Below the pieces are notes generated by a model. The model was not told the DNA's origin. It made no database searches and was given only the letters and a program-made list of their open reading frames with translations. A program made the translations under genes and the position numbers. From positions 187,811-220,447 of the forward strand of contig NZ_KB890414.1 of assembly GCF_000373105.1 (NCBI RefSeq): a DNA stretch of 32,637 nucleotides. The letters are read 5' to 3'. Below, in pieces: positions 14,979 through 22,563 of this stretch (its first letter is position 1; each line of letters opens with the position of its first letter). This DNA comes from Neolewinella persica DSM 23188. GTDB taxonomy: Bacteria > Bacteroidota > Bacteroidia > Chitinophagales > Saprospiraceae.

Positions 14979-17900
14979 TTAAGGCAGAATAACCAACCGT
15001 TCCGTCTGCTCACGCCCCTGCCCACGGAAGCGCAGGTAATAGAGACCAGCGGGAATAGCACCGAGGTCCCATTGGGTCCGACCAGCATTATCCATACGGT
15101 ACCTGGCCAATTGACGTCCGGTAGCGTCAAAAAGAACGGCGTTCAGCCCTCCGGGCCAATTCCCGGAAGCATCTACTGTAAGCAGGCCCTTCACCGGATT
15201 AGGAAATACGCTGAGCACACGCCCCGCACCAAAGTCGTGGGTGCCGGCTGGAATTATCCGAAATTCACGAACATCGCTGATGGCCTCGCCACAATCATTG
15301 CGGGAGATTACCCGCCAGAAAATGGGTTCTCCCGTAGGCAGATCGATGCGTGAAATTACGGTTCCAGTGGTTGATTGCTCGAAGGTAATCAGGGAAAAAT
15401 TCGGGGTATTGGAATACTGCAGCACGTAGGAAGCAGCCCCCGGCACGGGGTCCCAACTAAAGGCCACTTCGCCTTCCTGCACTTCCACGTTGTCTTCCGG
15501 GCTTACCAGGGCAGGCTCGATGACGACGGTGCCTACTCGCAGGGTAATGGAGGCGACCCGCTCGGCTCCGTCCTCGTTTGTCACCGTGAAATTCAGCGTA
15601 TAATCGCCCACGGGCAATACGCTCCAGTCGGTAAAATCGACGGTAAGGATCCGTTCGGGGGCGTTAAAGGAGGAGGTAAAGTTGCTCAGTACTTCGTTAC
15701 CAGCAGCTACACTCAACGTAACGTTTCCAGTAAAATCACTGCCCAGCGTCAGCGCTACTGTTGCGGACTCGTTCTGGCAAGACTCCAGCACATCAATTCC
15801 GCTTTGTATGGTAAGGTCTTCATTGCCCTCGATATTACAAAACAACATGTTGAAGGCAGTGATTGCACCACCGTCGTCATCAGCTTCATCTTTTAGGATA
15901 AGCGTCCAGGTCCCCCGGGCAGCCTCTCCGACGAAAGCACCGAATGCGTCTAAAGGTTGGTATACGCCCTGCGTAGAGTTCGTGCCTCCTGAACACGAGC
16001 CGTCGAAATCATCAGCCGTCAGCATTGCCGCATCGGTAAAAATAACAGACAAGTTTTCTCCGGCACAACGCCCATTGTTAATTCGGTTGAACAATTGAAT
16101 TTCTGTCCCCTGGGGAGACCGCAGGCGCGCCTGGATATCACCAATGAAGGAGTGGGTAACGTCCAGGCTAAGTTCAAAGGTTTGTACCTGGAAGGCATCA
16201 CTTATGTCGAGTTCAACCCGGATTTCGGGAGCTCCCTGATCAGAAATTGCCGCAGGTAAGTCATTACCGTCATATGCGCCGCAGGAAATATCCGTGGTAG
16301 TAAAAGAGATGGTTGTCCAATCGCCGGGACCACACTCGTTGATCGTGCGGACCCGCCAATAATGCCGGGTATTACCAGAGAGAGGGCCGGACAGACTAAC
16401 CTCGGTTTCCGTTGTTGTACTGCTGGCCTCCAAGATCGTAGAGAAGTCACTGTTCACAGAAGCCTCAAAGTCATAACCGATGGCAAACCTTACCGGGTCC
16501 CAGGTGAATCGGGTGCCTGGCTGGATTCCTATCGCACCGTCTGCCGGGCTAACCAGCCTGGGCGCTTCGGCCATTCTGGCGCTGAGGTCAACGTTAAACG
16601 TAATTTCATCGGAGGCAGCACCTCCAGAGGCGCCCACCACTATAGTATAGGTGCCGGGTGCCCTGCCTGCATCGGCAGGAATAATCAACTCCACTGTTTC
16701 TCCTCCCCCGGCGGTGGCTGCTGAAAGTATTGGGGCAATACCGGCGGTATTGCTGAGGATGCTGAGGGCCGTTCCGGTACGAAACCCAATACCAAGTACG
16801 AAGGGCAGGCGCGTTTCCTGGGTAATACAGCCGATGGGACAGTTATTTTCAGCAATCAGGGTGGTGGCTAATTTTGAATATTCAAGCCCGTCGATCGTCA
16901 GGGTACCAGTGCCGCAGGGGTCGAGGTAATCCCGTAACCGGTTAGCCGGCGTACCTCCGCCGTCCCAACTGGTATGGAAATAACCGTAGCTATCCAGGAG
17001 GTCGTTTCCACAGGCGGCCCGGCCACCTTCCAGTTGGCCACGAACCCGCTTGAAACGATCAAAGATTGGGGAGCCGGAAGAACCTCCTTGCGTGGTGCCA
17101 ATGTCCCAATCAGGGATCACCAGGTGATCCCCATTGGGGTCCGGCGCGCCAAGATATGGTGCCCGATAGGTATCCTGAAAGGAGAAAGAGATTCTCTTCT
17201 CATCTCCTTCCGGATGATGAATGCCGATCATCGTATCCTGAGGAACCGCCGCTTCGGCAGACCAGCCGGCGAAAAACACGTTAGCGTTGGGGTTAACCGG
17301 GTCATCAAGTTCAAGAAGCGTAAAATCTGAAGGAAAATAGCTTGCCAAATGAACGGTCCCGGAATTGGTAACGTCAAGACGGCCATTACCATTAGCGCCA
17401 CTTGCTGCGGAGTTAGGTTGCCGGCAGAAGCTGTTCTCATAATTCCAATAGGCGACTACTCTGGCGGCCGTGGCCGTAGTTACGCGACAATGATTGGCGG
17501 TCATAAACAAGGGCCTTCCATCCTCGTTGACATTATTTACCAGGAAGCCAGTGCAAAGCGTTCCCCCTATCGTAATGCGGGCAACACTGCGAATGATGTC
17601 CCGGTAGTTATCGACAAGACCAAAGCCATCGGCTTCGCTACAACCTACGTCGAGGTTACAGGAGGCCGAAAGTACTTCGTTGACATTCACAAAATCGTGG
17701 TGGACGAAAGTCAGGTACAGCTGCACCGCTTTCTTTTTAGCCGTTGGCACAGTGAGCTCCAACATTAATTCATCTCCTGCCATGACCGGTGTCCACAGCT
17801 CGTTATGTTCCTCATTGTCTGATGCTGAGTAAGGTCCAAATTTCCCGGTGCCCGAACGAATATAGAGTTCTGCTCCTTCGGGTAGGTTATACTCCGAGAA

Positions 17901-18212
17901 TCCAAGGTTCAGGGTCTCTGCCCCGGGGCTGCTGATGCGCATCCGCCAGGTGGCGTTAGCTCCATCTTCTGACCAAATACCATGGGTGGCAGGTCGAATC
18001 TTCGTAGCAATAGGCACCGCAAACCGGTCGGCACGGCCAGGTGCTCGAGCTTCCAGTTCTGCTTCGAGCAGCGCACGATTATCTTGGGCGGGCAATCGTT
18101 CTACGGGTATTCCTGCCAGCTGATCGGAGGGCAAAGCATACTGGGCCGGGAGCAGGCCAGTGCAATAACACAGAACCAGTGCAAGGGCCCATTTGCGTAA
18201 AAAAAGAAACAT
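14979..18212 (-). CDS. T9SS-exported trypsin-like serine protease with P-domain (lysyl-endopeptidase-like)
   Basis: A 1077-aa multi-domain exported protein. The signal peptide is about 1-24 and an N-terminal pro-region (25-190) contains NLGFSEYNLPEGAELYI. The protease domain (about 195-430) has the triad His241 (FMTANHC), Asp296 (SDFTLLELD) and Ser379 (TQGGSSGSPIF), resembling lysyl endopeptidases. IPT-like and fibronectin-III-like domains follow (about 450-655, HYWRVRTINECGPGDW). A proprotein-convertase P-domain is at about 660-810 (SFIGDIQARLRSPQGTEI, GTWTLILKDEADDDGG). Another Fn3-like module and a type A T9SS sorting domain (VLSVFPNPVKGLLTVDA to RLVILP) complete it. Probable job: secreted protein degradation for nutrition. 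P1 specificity is inferred only from resemblance. Confidence 0.93.
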   Translation of the reverse strand: MFLFLRKWALALVLCYCTGLLPAQYALPSDQLAGIPVERLPAQDNRALLEAELEARAPGRADRFAVPIATKIRPATHGIWSEDGANATWRMRISSPGAETLNLGFSEYNLPEGAELYIRSGTGKFGPYSASDNEEHNELWTPVMAGDELMLELTVPTAKKKAVQLYLTFVHHDFVNVNEVLSASCNLDVGCSEADGFGLVDNYRDIIRSVARITIGGTLCTGFLVNNVNEDGRPLFMTANHCRVTTATAARVVAYWNYENSFCRQPNSAASGANGNGRLDVTNSGTVHLASYFPSDFTLLELDDPVNPNANVFFAGWSAEAAVPQDTMIGIHHPEGDEKRISFSFQDTYRAPYLGAPDPNGDHLVIPDWDIGTTQGGSSGSPIFDRFKRVRGQLEGGRAACGNDLLDSYGYFHTSWDGGGTPANRLRDYLDPCGTGTLTIDGLEYSKLATTLIAENNCPIGCITQETRLPFVLGIGFRTGTALSILSNTAGIAPILSAATAGGGETVELIIPADAGRAPGTYTIVVGASGGAASDEITFNVDLSARMAEAPRLVSPADGAIGIQPGTRFTWDPVRFAIGYDFEASVNSDFSTILEASSTTTETEVSLSGPLSGNTRHYWRVRTINECGPGDWTTISFTTTDISCGAYDGNDLPAAISDQGAPEIRVELDISDAFQVQTFELSLDVTHSFIGDIQARLRSPQGTEIQLFNRINNGRCAGENLSVIFTDAAMLTADDFDGSCSGGTNSTQGVYQPLDAFGAFVGEAARGTWTLILKDEADDDGGAITAFNMLFCNIEGNEDLTIQSGIDVLESCQNESATVALTLGSDFTGNVTLSVAAGNEVLSNFTSSFNAPERILTVDFTDWSVLPVGDYTLNFTVTNEDGAERVASITLRVGTVVIEPALVSPEDNVEVQEGEVAFSWDPVPGAASYVLQYSNTPNFSLITFEQSTTGTVISRIDLPTGEPIFWRVISRNDCGEAISDVREFRIIPAGTHDFGAGRVLSVFPNPVKGLLTVDASGNWPGGLNAVLFDATGRQLARYRMDNAGRTQWDLGAIPAGLYYLRFRGQGREQTERLVILP

Positions 18213-18263
18213 GTAATCTCAATTTTGAAGTAAAACAAGTCGGCGGAAAGCGCTAAAACCGCT

Positions 18264-18271
18264 CAAATCTA
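18264..18271 (-). promoter_or_regulatory. candidate -7 element (TAGATTTG) of the protease gene
   Basis: On the minus strand TAGATTTG fits TAnnTTTG, about 52 nt before the protease ATG. No well-spaced -33 element was found. Confidence 0.4.
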
Positions 18272-18324
18272 TATGTACCTGCAAGGTAAGGTCCACCTGC
18301 ACCAATAAATAATTCAAGTGACAC

Positions 18325-18356
18325 TTTGTAGGATAAACTACAAACCCTTATCTTTG
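18325..18356 (+). promoter_or_regulatory. Bacteroidota promoter of rpmH (TTTG -33 / TATCTTTG -7)
   Basis: TTTG at 18325-18328 and TATCTTTG at 18349-18356, spaced 20 bp, match the Bacteroidota housekeeping promoter. The transcript would start about 50 nt before the rpmH ATG. This is the best full promoter in the window. Confidence 0.8.
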
Positions 18357-18414
18357 CGCCCCTTAACGAACCTTCCGGCCGGTCCTCCCCCGTCCGATCC
18401 CAAAATAAAGTACA

Positions 18415-18570
18415 ATGAAAAGAACGTTCCAACCCTCCAAGCGCCGTCGTGTTAACAAGCATGGTTTCCGTAGCCGTATGAGCACGAAGAACGGCCGTAA
18501 ACTGCTCGCTCGCCGTCGCGCCAAAGGCCGTGCGAAGTTGTCCGTAAGCGACCAGACTTACAGCAAGTAA
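18415..18570 (+). CDS. rpmH: 50S ribosomal protein L34
   Basis: A 51-aa, highly basic protein reading [20 protein letters not shown] and then [19 protein letters not shown], the invariant L34 sequence. The normal length is 44-52 aa. It has its own promoter (18325-18356) and a strong terminator (18613-18646), so it is monocistronic. In many bacteria rpmH is followed by rnpA and yidC and lies near dnaA; none of these is adjacent here, where the neighbours are a secreted protease and a sirtuin. Confidence 0.98.
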   Translation: MKRTFQPSKRRRVNKHGFRSRMSTKNGRKLLARRRAKGRAKLSVSDQTYSK

Positions 18571-18612
18571 AACACCCGACCGGTTAAGCCCGGAGGGTCG
18601 TTTAAGAACTTT

Positions 18613-18648
18613 AGCCCTTCTCCGCAGTGCGGGGAAGGGCTTTTCTCG
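18613..18648 (+). terminator. Rho-independent terminator of rpmH
   Basis: AGCCCTTCTCCGCA (18613-18626) pairs with TGCGGGGAAGGGCT (18628-18641) with a single G-T wobble, followed by TTTTCT. It lies 42 nt after the rpmH stop. Confidence 0.9.
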
Positions 18649-18650
18649 TT

Positions 18651-18731
18651 GGGGTCGCTGCGCTCCGGTTGCGGGTTCGCTTCGCTAACGTTGCAGGGGT
18701 TGCAGGGGTTGCAGGGGTTGCAGGGGTTGCA
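18651..18731. repeat. second TTGCAGGGG array with flanking TTCGCTTCGCT module
   Basis: Four full copies plus a partial copy of TTGCAGGGG (18691-18731), preceded by GGGTCGCTGCGCTCC and GGTTCGCTTCGCTAACG, the same modules that build the 22-bp array at 22564-22763. The unit is identical to that of the array at 1-94, 18.6 kb away. Confidence 0.93.
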
Positions 18732-18976
18732 AAAAAGCTAAATTGGTTGATATATTAATATTTTACTCGTTGCTTTTTTTATGGCGCGGACGCGGGAGCC
18801 TGGGAAAAAAACGATAGCAGAGTTTGACGCTGCAATTACTTCCACCATCCCATATTGCTTTGCAACTTTTACAGGCCTTCACACCTTGGTTTATTGGTAA
18901 CTTTTTTCAAAAATATGTTCCTGGATAAAGGGGTATTCATCTGCAACCCTTGCAACCGGAGCGAAGCGACTCATCC
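18732..18976. other. AT-rich intergenic stretch before the sirtuin gene
   Basis: 245 bp without a gene. It holds a degenerate boundary motif (GGCGCGGACGCGGGAGCC, from 18783), AT-rich tracts, and CTGCAACCCTTGCAACC followed by GGAGCGAAGCGACTC just before the ATG, so repeat modules run right up to the start codon. No confident promoter was found. Confidence 0.5.
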
Positions 18977-19672
18977 ATGAAAAAGATCGTCATCCTCACC
19001 GGTGCCGGCGTATCCGCCGAATCCGGCATCGCCACTTTCCGCGACAGTAACGGCCTGTGGGAGAACCATCGCGTAGAAGACGTGGCGAGCCCGGAGGGTT
19101 TCGCCCGGGATCCGGAGCTGGTCCTGAGTTTCTACAACCAGCGGCGTGCGCAGCTGCACACCGTAAAGCCTAACGCTGGCCACCAGCTCATCGCCGAACT
19201 TGAGGAGCACTACGAAGTCTCGGTCGTCACCCAGAACATCGACGACCTGCACGAGCGGGCAGGCAGCACCAACATCATTCACCTCCACGGAGAGCTATTG
19301 AAGGCCCGGCCAGCGAAGGGAGATGGCTTCATTGTGGATTGGCCCGGAGACATCAAACTTGGAGACACGAATGACCGGGGGGTACAGATGCGCCCGCACA
19401 TCGTTTGGTTCGGCGAAGCCGTACCGGAAATTGAGAATGCCGTCAGGGTCGTCCGCCAAGCGGACCTGATCATCATAGTTGGCACCTCCATGCAGGTTTA
19501 CCCCGCTGCGGGGCTGGTTGGTTATGCTGATGACACTGTTCCCGTCATTTACATCGACCCCAAGCCGACCATCAACTACGAATTAAAGCTGCGTGGCAAT
19601 ATCCACACCATTGAGATGGGTGGAAGTGAAGGAATGAAGGTTGCCGGGGAGATGATTCCGACGTTGATTTAA
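18977..19672 (+). CDS. cobB: SIR2-family NAD-dependent protein deacylase (CobB-like, class III)
   Basis: A 231-aa protein from the ATG at 18977; an upstream in-frame TTG lies in repeat sequence. Sirtuin motifs: GAGVSAESGIATFRD (9-23, NAD binding), TQNIDDLHERAGS (85-97), catalytic His104 in HLHGEL, RPHIVWFGE (139-147), VGTSMQVYPAAGLV. Tyr53 and Arg56 in FYNQRR match the Y-x-x-R acyl-carboxylate pair of class III (SIRT5/CobB) desuccinylases. The four zinc-binding cysteines of typical sirtuins are absent, and the whole protein contains no cysteine; the small domain is GDGFIVDWPGDIKLGDTND. Zinc-lacking versions are known to me from other Bacteroidota. It acts in the cytosol. Confidence 0.95.
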   Translation: MKKIVILTGAGVSAESGIATFRDSNGLWENHRVEDVASPEGFARDPELVLSFYNQRRAQLHTVKPNAGHQLIAELEEHYEVSVVTQNIDDLHERAGSTNIIHLHGELLKARPAKGDGFIVDWPGDIKLGDTNDRGVQMRPHIVWFGEAVPEIENAVRVVRQADLIIIVGTSMQVYPAAGLVGYADDTVPVIYIDPKPTINYELKLRGNIHTIEMGGSEGMKVAGEMIPTLI

Positions 19673-19677
19673 GACTC

Positions 19678-19746
19678 GGGCTATCAAGTTGTCGGGTTAT
19701 CGAGGACAACCTGAAAACACGATAACCTACTCCCGGCACAGCCGGG
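19678..19746. repeat. phrase-repeat island (GTTGTCGGG type) with inverted arms
   Basis: TATCAAGTTGTCGGGTTATCG (short left phrases) is mirrored by GACAACC and CGATAACC on the right. A hairpin CCCGGC-ACA-GCCGGG (19732-19746) follows, abutting the stop codon of the convergent gene. The phrase is the one seen at 3081-3152 and 4629-4765. It may end both convergent transcripts (inference). Confidence 0.8.
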
Positions 19747-19747
19747 C

Positions 19748-20203
19748 CTAAACCCCAAACTGGGTCAAATGATGATCCAGGTGCTTCCAGAACTGGTTGC
19801 TCCATTCCTGCGCCGAAAGCTTGCCGAAAGAAGGGCTTACCCTACCTTCGAAGACCGTAGCACCATCAGCGTGAACGCGTTGAATATTAGCCACAAGTTC
19901 GGCTTTCTCCTTGGCAAAATCACGTTCGTCGGAAATGATGAAAACCGGCGCAGTTTGCCCGTTTTTCTTGTACGGCTTATTGCCAACAACGGTATCCTTC
20001 ACAAACATTTTCAGCATGAAGCGCATAAAAAAGTTGTAGCTGACGGGAATTTTGCCGTAAGTGATGTCAAAGCCTACACTGTTATGTGCCAGCATTTGAG
20101 CGACATCCATCTTCCCCCATTCAGGGGTTGTTTCCGGGGTGAGCTTATCAATCCGTTCGAGTAGGTCGGTAACGGTTTGCTGGTCAAAAATTGAAGGGTA
20201 CAT
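19748..20203 (-). CDS. DUF1569 / DinB-like protein
   Basis: A 151-aa cytosolic protein. The pattern WGKMDVAQMLAHNSVGFD (about 29-46), a central TVVGNKPYKKNGQTAP and a C-terminal FGKLSAQEWSNQFWKHLDHHLTQFG (about 126-150) match the DUF1569 branch of the DinB four-helix-bundle superfamily; the histidines at MLAH and HLDHH fit the metal-binding positions of that fold. The biochemical role is unknown. It is convergent with the sirtuin and divergent from the 29-aa lipopeptide gene. Confidence 0.85.
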   Translation of the reverse strand: MYPSIFDQQTVTDLLERIDKLTPETTPEWGKMDVAQMLAHNSVGFDITYGKIPVSYNFFMRFMLKMFVKDTVVGNKPYKKNGQTAPVFIISDERDFAKEKAELVANIQRVHADGATVFEGRVSPSFGKLSAQEWSNQFWKHLDHHLTQFGV

Positions 20204-20251
20204 GGTCTGTTTTGATTGGTAGAAGTTATGCTAAAAGTAACACCTCTTTCC

Positions 20252-20259
20252 TACCTTAG
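20252..20259 (+). promoter_or_regulatory. -7-like element (TACCTTAG) of the 29-aa lipopeptide gene
   Basis: TACCTTAG lies 4 nt before the ATG at 20264. It differs from TAnnTTTG by one base and has the same layout as the elements at 8502-8509 and 20486-20493, suggesting a leaderless mRNA. Confidence 0.4.
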
Positions 20260-20263
20260 CTAA

Positions 20264-20353
20264 ATGAATCGATACATCCTCTTTCTTTTTGCAATTGTCC
20301 TTCTTTTCATCAGCGGTTGTAAGGCTGCTGGATGCGGATGTCCGATGTATTAA
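20264..20353 (+). CDS. 29-aa cysteine-rich lipopeptide
   Basis: A short frame encoding a basic start (MNRY), a hydrophobic stretch (ILFLFAIVLLFIS), a lipobox-like SGC at residues 17-19, then KAAGCGCPMY and a stop. If lipidated, the mature peptide is only 11 residues with three cysteines. It is supported by the promoter-like element just upstream and by its lipoprotein-like layout; there is no homologue in the window. I cannot name a family with confidence. It may be a tiny envelope lipoprotein similar to those often unannotated in Bacteroidota. Confidence 0.6.
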   Translation: MNRYILFLFAIVLLFISGCKAAGCGCPMY

Positions 20354-20485
20354 GAATCAGGGTTCAGTATTCGGTATTTAGTCCACAGCATTCGGTGCTC
20401 AGTATTCAAAAGTCAATAATTCTTACTACTGAACCCTGAATACTGACCACTGATTCCTGAACCCTGGATACTGACCACTGAGCCC
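20354..20485. repeat. phrase-repeat island (TTCAGTA/TTCGGTA type) with inverted arms
   Basis: 7-bp units TTCAGTA, TTCGGTA, TTTAGTC and TTCGGTG are mirrored by ACTGAACCCTGAATACTGA phrases. 20354-20372 and 20438-20456 pair at 17 of 19 positions. The island starts at the stop codon of the lipopeptide and ends at the promoter of the ECF sigma gene. Confidence 0.85.
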
Positions 20486-20493
20486 TATCTTAG
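20486..20493 (+). promoter_or_regulatory. -7-like element (TATCTTAG) of the ECF sigma gene
   Basis: TATCTTAG lies 6 nt before the ATG at 20500, one mismatch from TAnnTTTG. This predicts a leaderless or nearly leaderless sigma mRNA. Confidence 0.45.
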
Positions 20494-20499
20494 CCCCAG

Positions 20500-21120
20500 A
20501 TGCTACGCTTGCTCCGAACCAAAACTCCCACAGAAACGGCTGCGTCGGAAATTTCCGACGCGGACCTGCTCCTGCGGTTCAAACAGAGCAGCTCCCCCAA
20601 CGATCTATTACCACTCTATGAGCGCCATGCCGAACTGATCTACGCCCTGGCACTACGGTACCTCGGTACGCCCCAAAGGGCAGAAGACGCCGGCATGGAA
20701 ATATGGGCCGTTTTACTCGACAAGCTTCCGAAACACGAGATCAGTAATTTTCGGTCCTGGTTACAGACGACCATCCGGAACCATTGTCTGATGCAACTGC
20801 GCCGTGAGAAGCGCGATCCCTTACAGCAAACAAATAATGATGATGTATTTATGCAGTCGGATCGATTACTGCATCTAAGTACTGAATCAAACCATCATCA
20901 GGCTCCTGACACCCGCCCGCTGTATCATTGTCTGAAGCAGCTTAAGGACGAACAACGTCGCTGCGTCTCCATGTTTTACCTCCAGGAGGGCGAGAGTTAC
21001 CAAACAATAGCCGAACAACTTGATCTATCCGTAGGCCGGGTACGTTCTCACTTGCAGAACGGCCGCCGGAACCTTAAAATCTGCCTGGAAGGGCAGGAAG
21101 AAAAACAATCTGAAGAATAG
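20500..21120 (+). CDS. ECF-type RNA polymerase sigma factor
   Basis: A 206-aa protein with region 2 at about residues 25-105 (DLLPLYERHAELIYALALRYL, AEDAGMEIWAVLLDKL, FRSWLQTTIRNHCLMQL) and region 4 at about 140-195 (LKQLKDEQRRCVSMFYLQ, SYQTIAEQLDLSVGRVRSHLQNGRRNLK). Between them is a His/Gln-rich linker. Its TAG stop overlaps the GTG start of the next gene by one base, which couples it to a membrane anti-sigma-like partner. Confidence 0.94.
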   Translation: MLRLLRTKTPTETAASEISDADLLLRFKQSSSPNDLLPLYERHAELIYALALRYLGTPQRAEDAGMEIWAVLLDKLPKHEISNFRSWLQTTIRNHCLMQLRREKRDPLQQTNNDDVFMQSDRLLHLSTESNHHQAPDTRPLYHCLKQLKDEQRRCVSMFYLQEGESYQTIAEQLDLSVGRVRSHLQNGRRNLKICLEGQEEKQSEE

Positions 21121-22559
21121 TGTCCTCTACCAACCGCTCCACTAATAATCTACTGCGCCGCTACCTGACCGGCGCCATAACCGCCCCCGAGGAGGCGGAG
21201 TTGGAGCGTCGTGCCCTAAATGATCCCTCACTGGCCGAGGCCATGCGTGGGTTACGATCTGCGCCGGAAGAAGATCACGCTGCCCGCGTAAGCCGGATGC
21301 TTGATGCTGCCCGGCAGCAACGGCAAACCGGTGCCAGGTTGGTGCGCACACGCCCCAATCGCTACCGCTGGGCGGCAGCGGCAGCCATATTGTTATTAAT
21401 GGTCAGTTCTCTGTTTTTACTGCCTTATCTGCTTGACAATACTACGGGGGACCTCGCAATGGAGTCGGTCCCACAAACTGAAAAAATTCAGACATCTCCA
21501 GGCAAACCTTCATCCGTGTCCGCTCAACCGGCAATTAGTGGTACGGAATCGAATGACGAGGCATTGTCACCCTCCCCTGCTCCTTCATCTCCGACCCCGG
21601 ACCTGCGTCCGCGCCCGAAAACCGAACTTAAGGACAGCCCCAAAACCAGTGCAACCTCCCGAGCTGATGAACTAAAGGCCGCTGCCCGAGACGAGGTTAC
21701 AGAAAGAAGGAGGAAAGAAACCACTCAGAAAAAACAGCAAAGGACAACGCCTCCACCATCACCCGCTTTTGAGGCAGAAGTGATAGCGGAAGAAATAGCT
21801 GACGACGCCGTAGTCCCAGGTACCCAACGGACGCCACCACCTGCTCCCGCCCCCAGCGTAGCTACCGCACCAGCGGCCGCCCCGACCTCTACTACCGACG
21901 CAGGAGCCGGAGCAAGGCTAAAGGAGGCGCTATCGCCCGCAGCGTACGGTGATTCAGCGGCTGGATACCCCCGCAATGTGCCAAGAGCCGGCGCCTACCT
22001 CGATGGCCGAATCACTAACGAAAACGGTTATCCCATTGTTAATGCACTCGTCCGCCTGCCGGGGCTGCCATTAGGTGAACGGACCGATAGCAACGGCGTA
22101 TTTCAGCTGCCCGCAGACGCCGCTGCCACCGCACTGATGATCTCCCATCCTGATTATGAATCAGAGCAGGTAGACCTGACCAATCTTCTCGAAAAATTTC
22201 AGATCAGCCTGGAGCGTAAAGCGTTTGTCCCAGAAGACGATCGCCCGCGCTGGCAACAGAATGGAGCCAGTACCCGCATTGTCTTCGACGAGAAACCAGG
22301 CTATGCCAGTCCTTTAGAAGGGTACAACGCCTTGCGTAAACGCATTGAAGCAAACAAGCCCGCCGAACTCCCATCGGGCAAGGTCAAACTGAGCTTCCTC
22401 GTTAATCCAGACGGCACGCTAACGGATGTCCAGTTCAGAGGCAAGCCAAACCAGGCCACAATGGACTATATCGGTAAAACGCTGGTAACCTCCTCCGTTT
22501 GGGAGGTGGTGCAGGGGGATGAACCTGTACGGGTGTACTTTAAGGTGGTGTTTGAGTAG
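21120..22559 (+). CDS. membrane anti-sigma-like protein fused to carboxypeptidase-regulatory and TonB C-terminal-like domains
   Basis: A 479-aa protein starting at GTG, overlapping the sigma stop. Order: an N-terminal helical anti-sigma-like segment (LLRRYLTGAITAPEEAELER, 11-30) without Zn ligands; one TM helix at about 84-104; a long Pro/Ala/Ser/Thr-rich linker (about 115-285), consistent with spanning the periplasm; a CarboxypepD_reg-like module (about 293-360, GRITNENGYPIVNALVRLPG, TDSNGVFQLP); and a C-terminal ~80-residue TonB-like domain (GKVKLSFLVNPDGTLTDVQF, SSVWEVVQGDEPVRVYFKVVF). The layout suggests that the anti-sigma also contacts an outer-membrane receptor, or senses with a TonB fold. 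There is no receptor gene next to it. Function is inferred. Confidence 0.82.
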   Translation: MSSTNRSTNNLLRRYLTGAITAPEEAELERRALNDPSLAEAMRGLRSAPEEDHAARVSRMLDAARQQRQTGARLVRTRPNRYRWAAAAAILLLMVSSLFLLPYLLDNTTGDLAMESVPQTEKIQTSPGKPSSVSAQPAISGTESNDEALSPSPAPSSPTPDLRPRPKTELKDSPKTSATSRADELKAAARDEVTERRRKETTQKKQQRTTPPPSPAFEAEVIAEEIADDAVVPGTQRTPPPAPAPSVATAPAAAPTSTTDAGAGARLKEALSPAAYGDSAAGYPRNVPRAGAYLDGRITNENGYPIVNALVRLPGLPLGERTDSNGVFQLPADAAATALMISHPDYESEQVDLTNLLEKFQISLERKAFVPEDDRPRWQQNGASTRIVFDEKPGYASPLEGYNALRKRIEANKPAELPSGKVKLSFLVNPDGTLTDVQFRGKPNQATMDYIGKTLVTSSVWEVVQGDEPVRVYFKVVFE

Positions 22560-22563
22560 GGGG

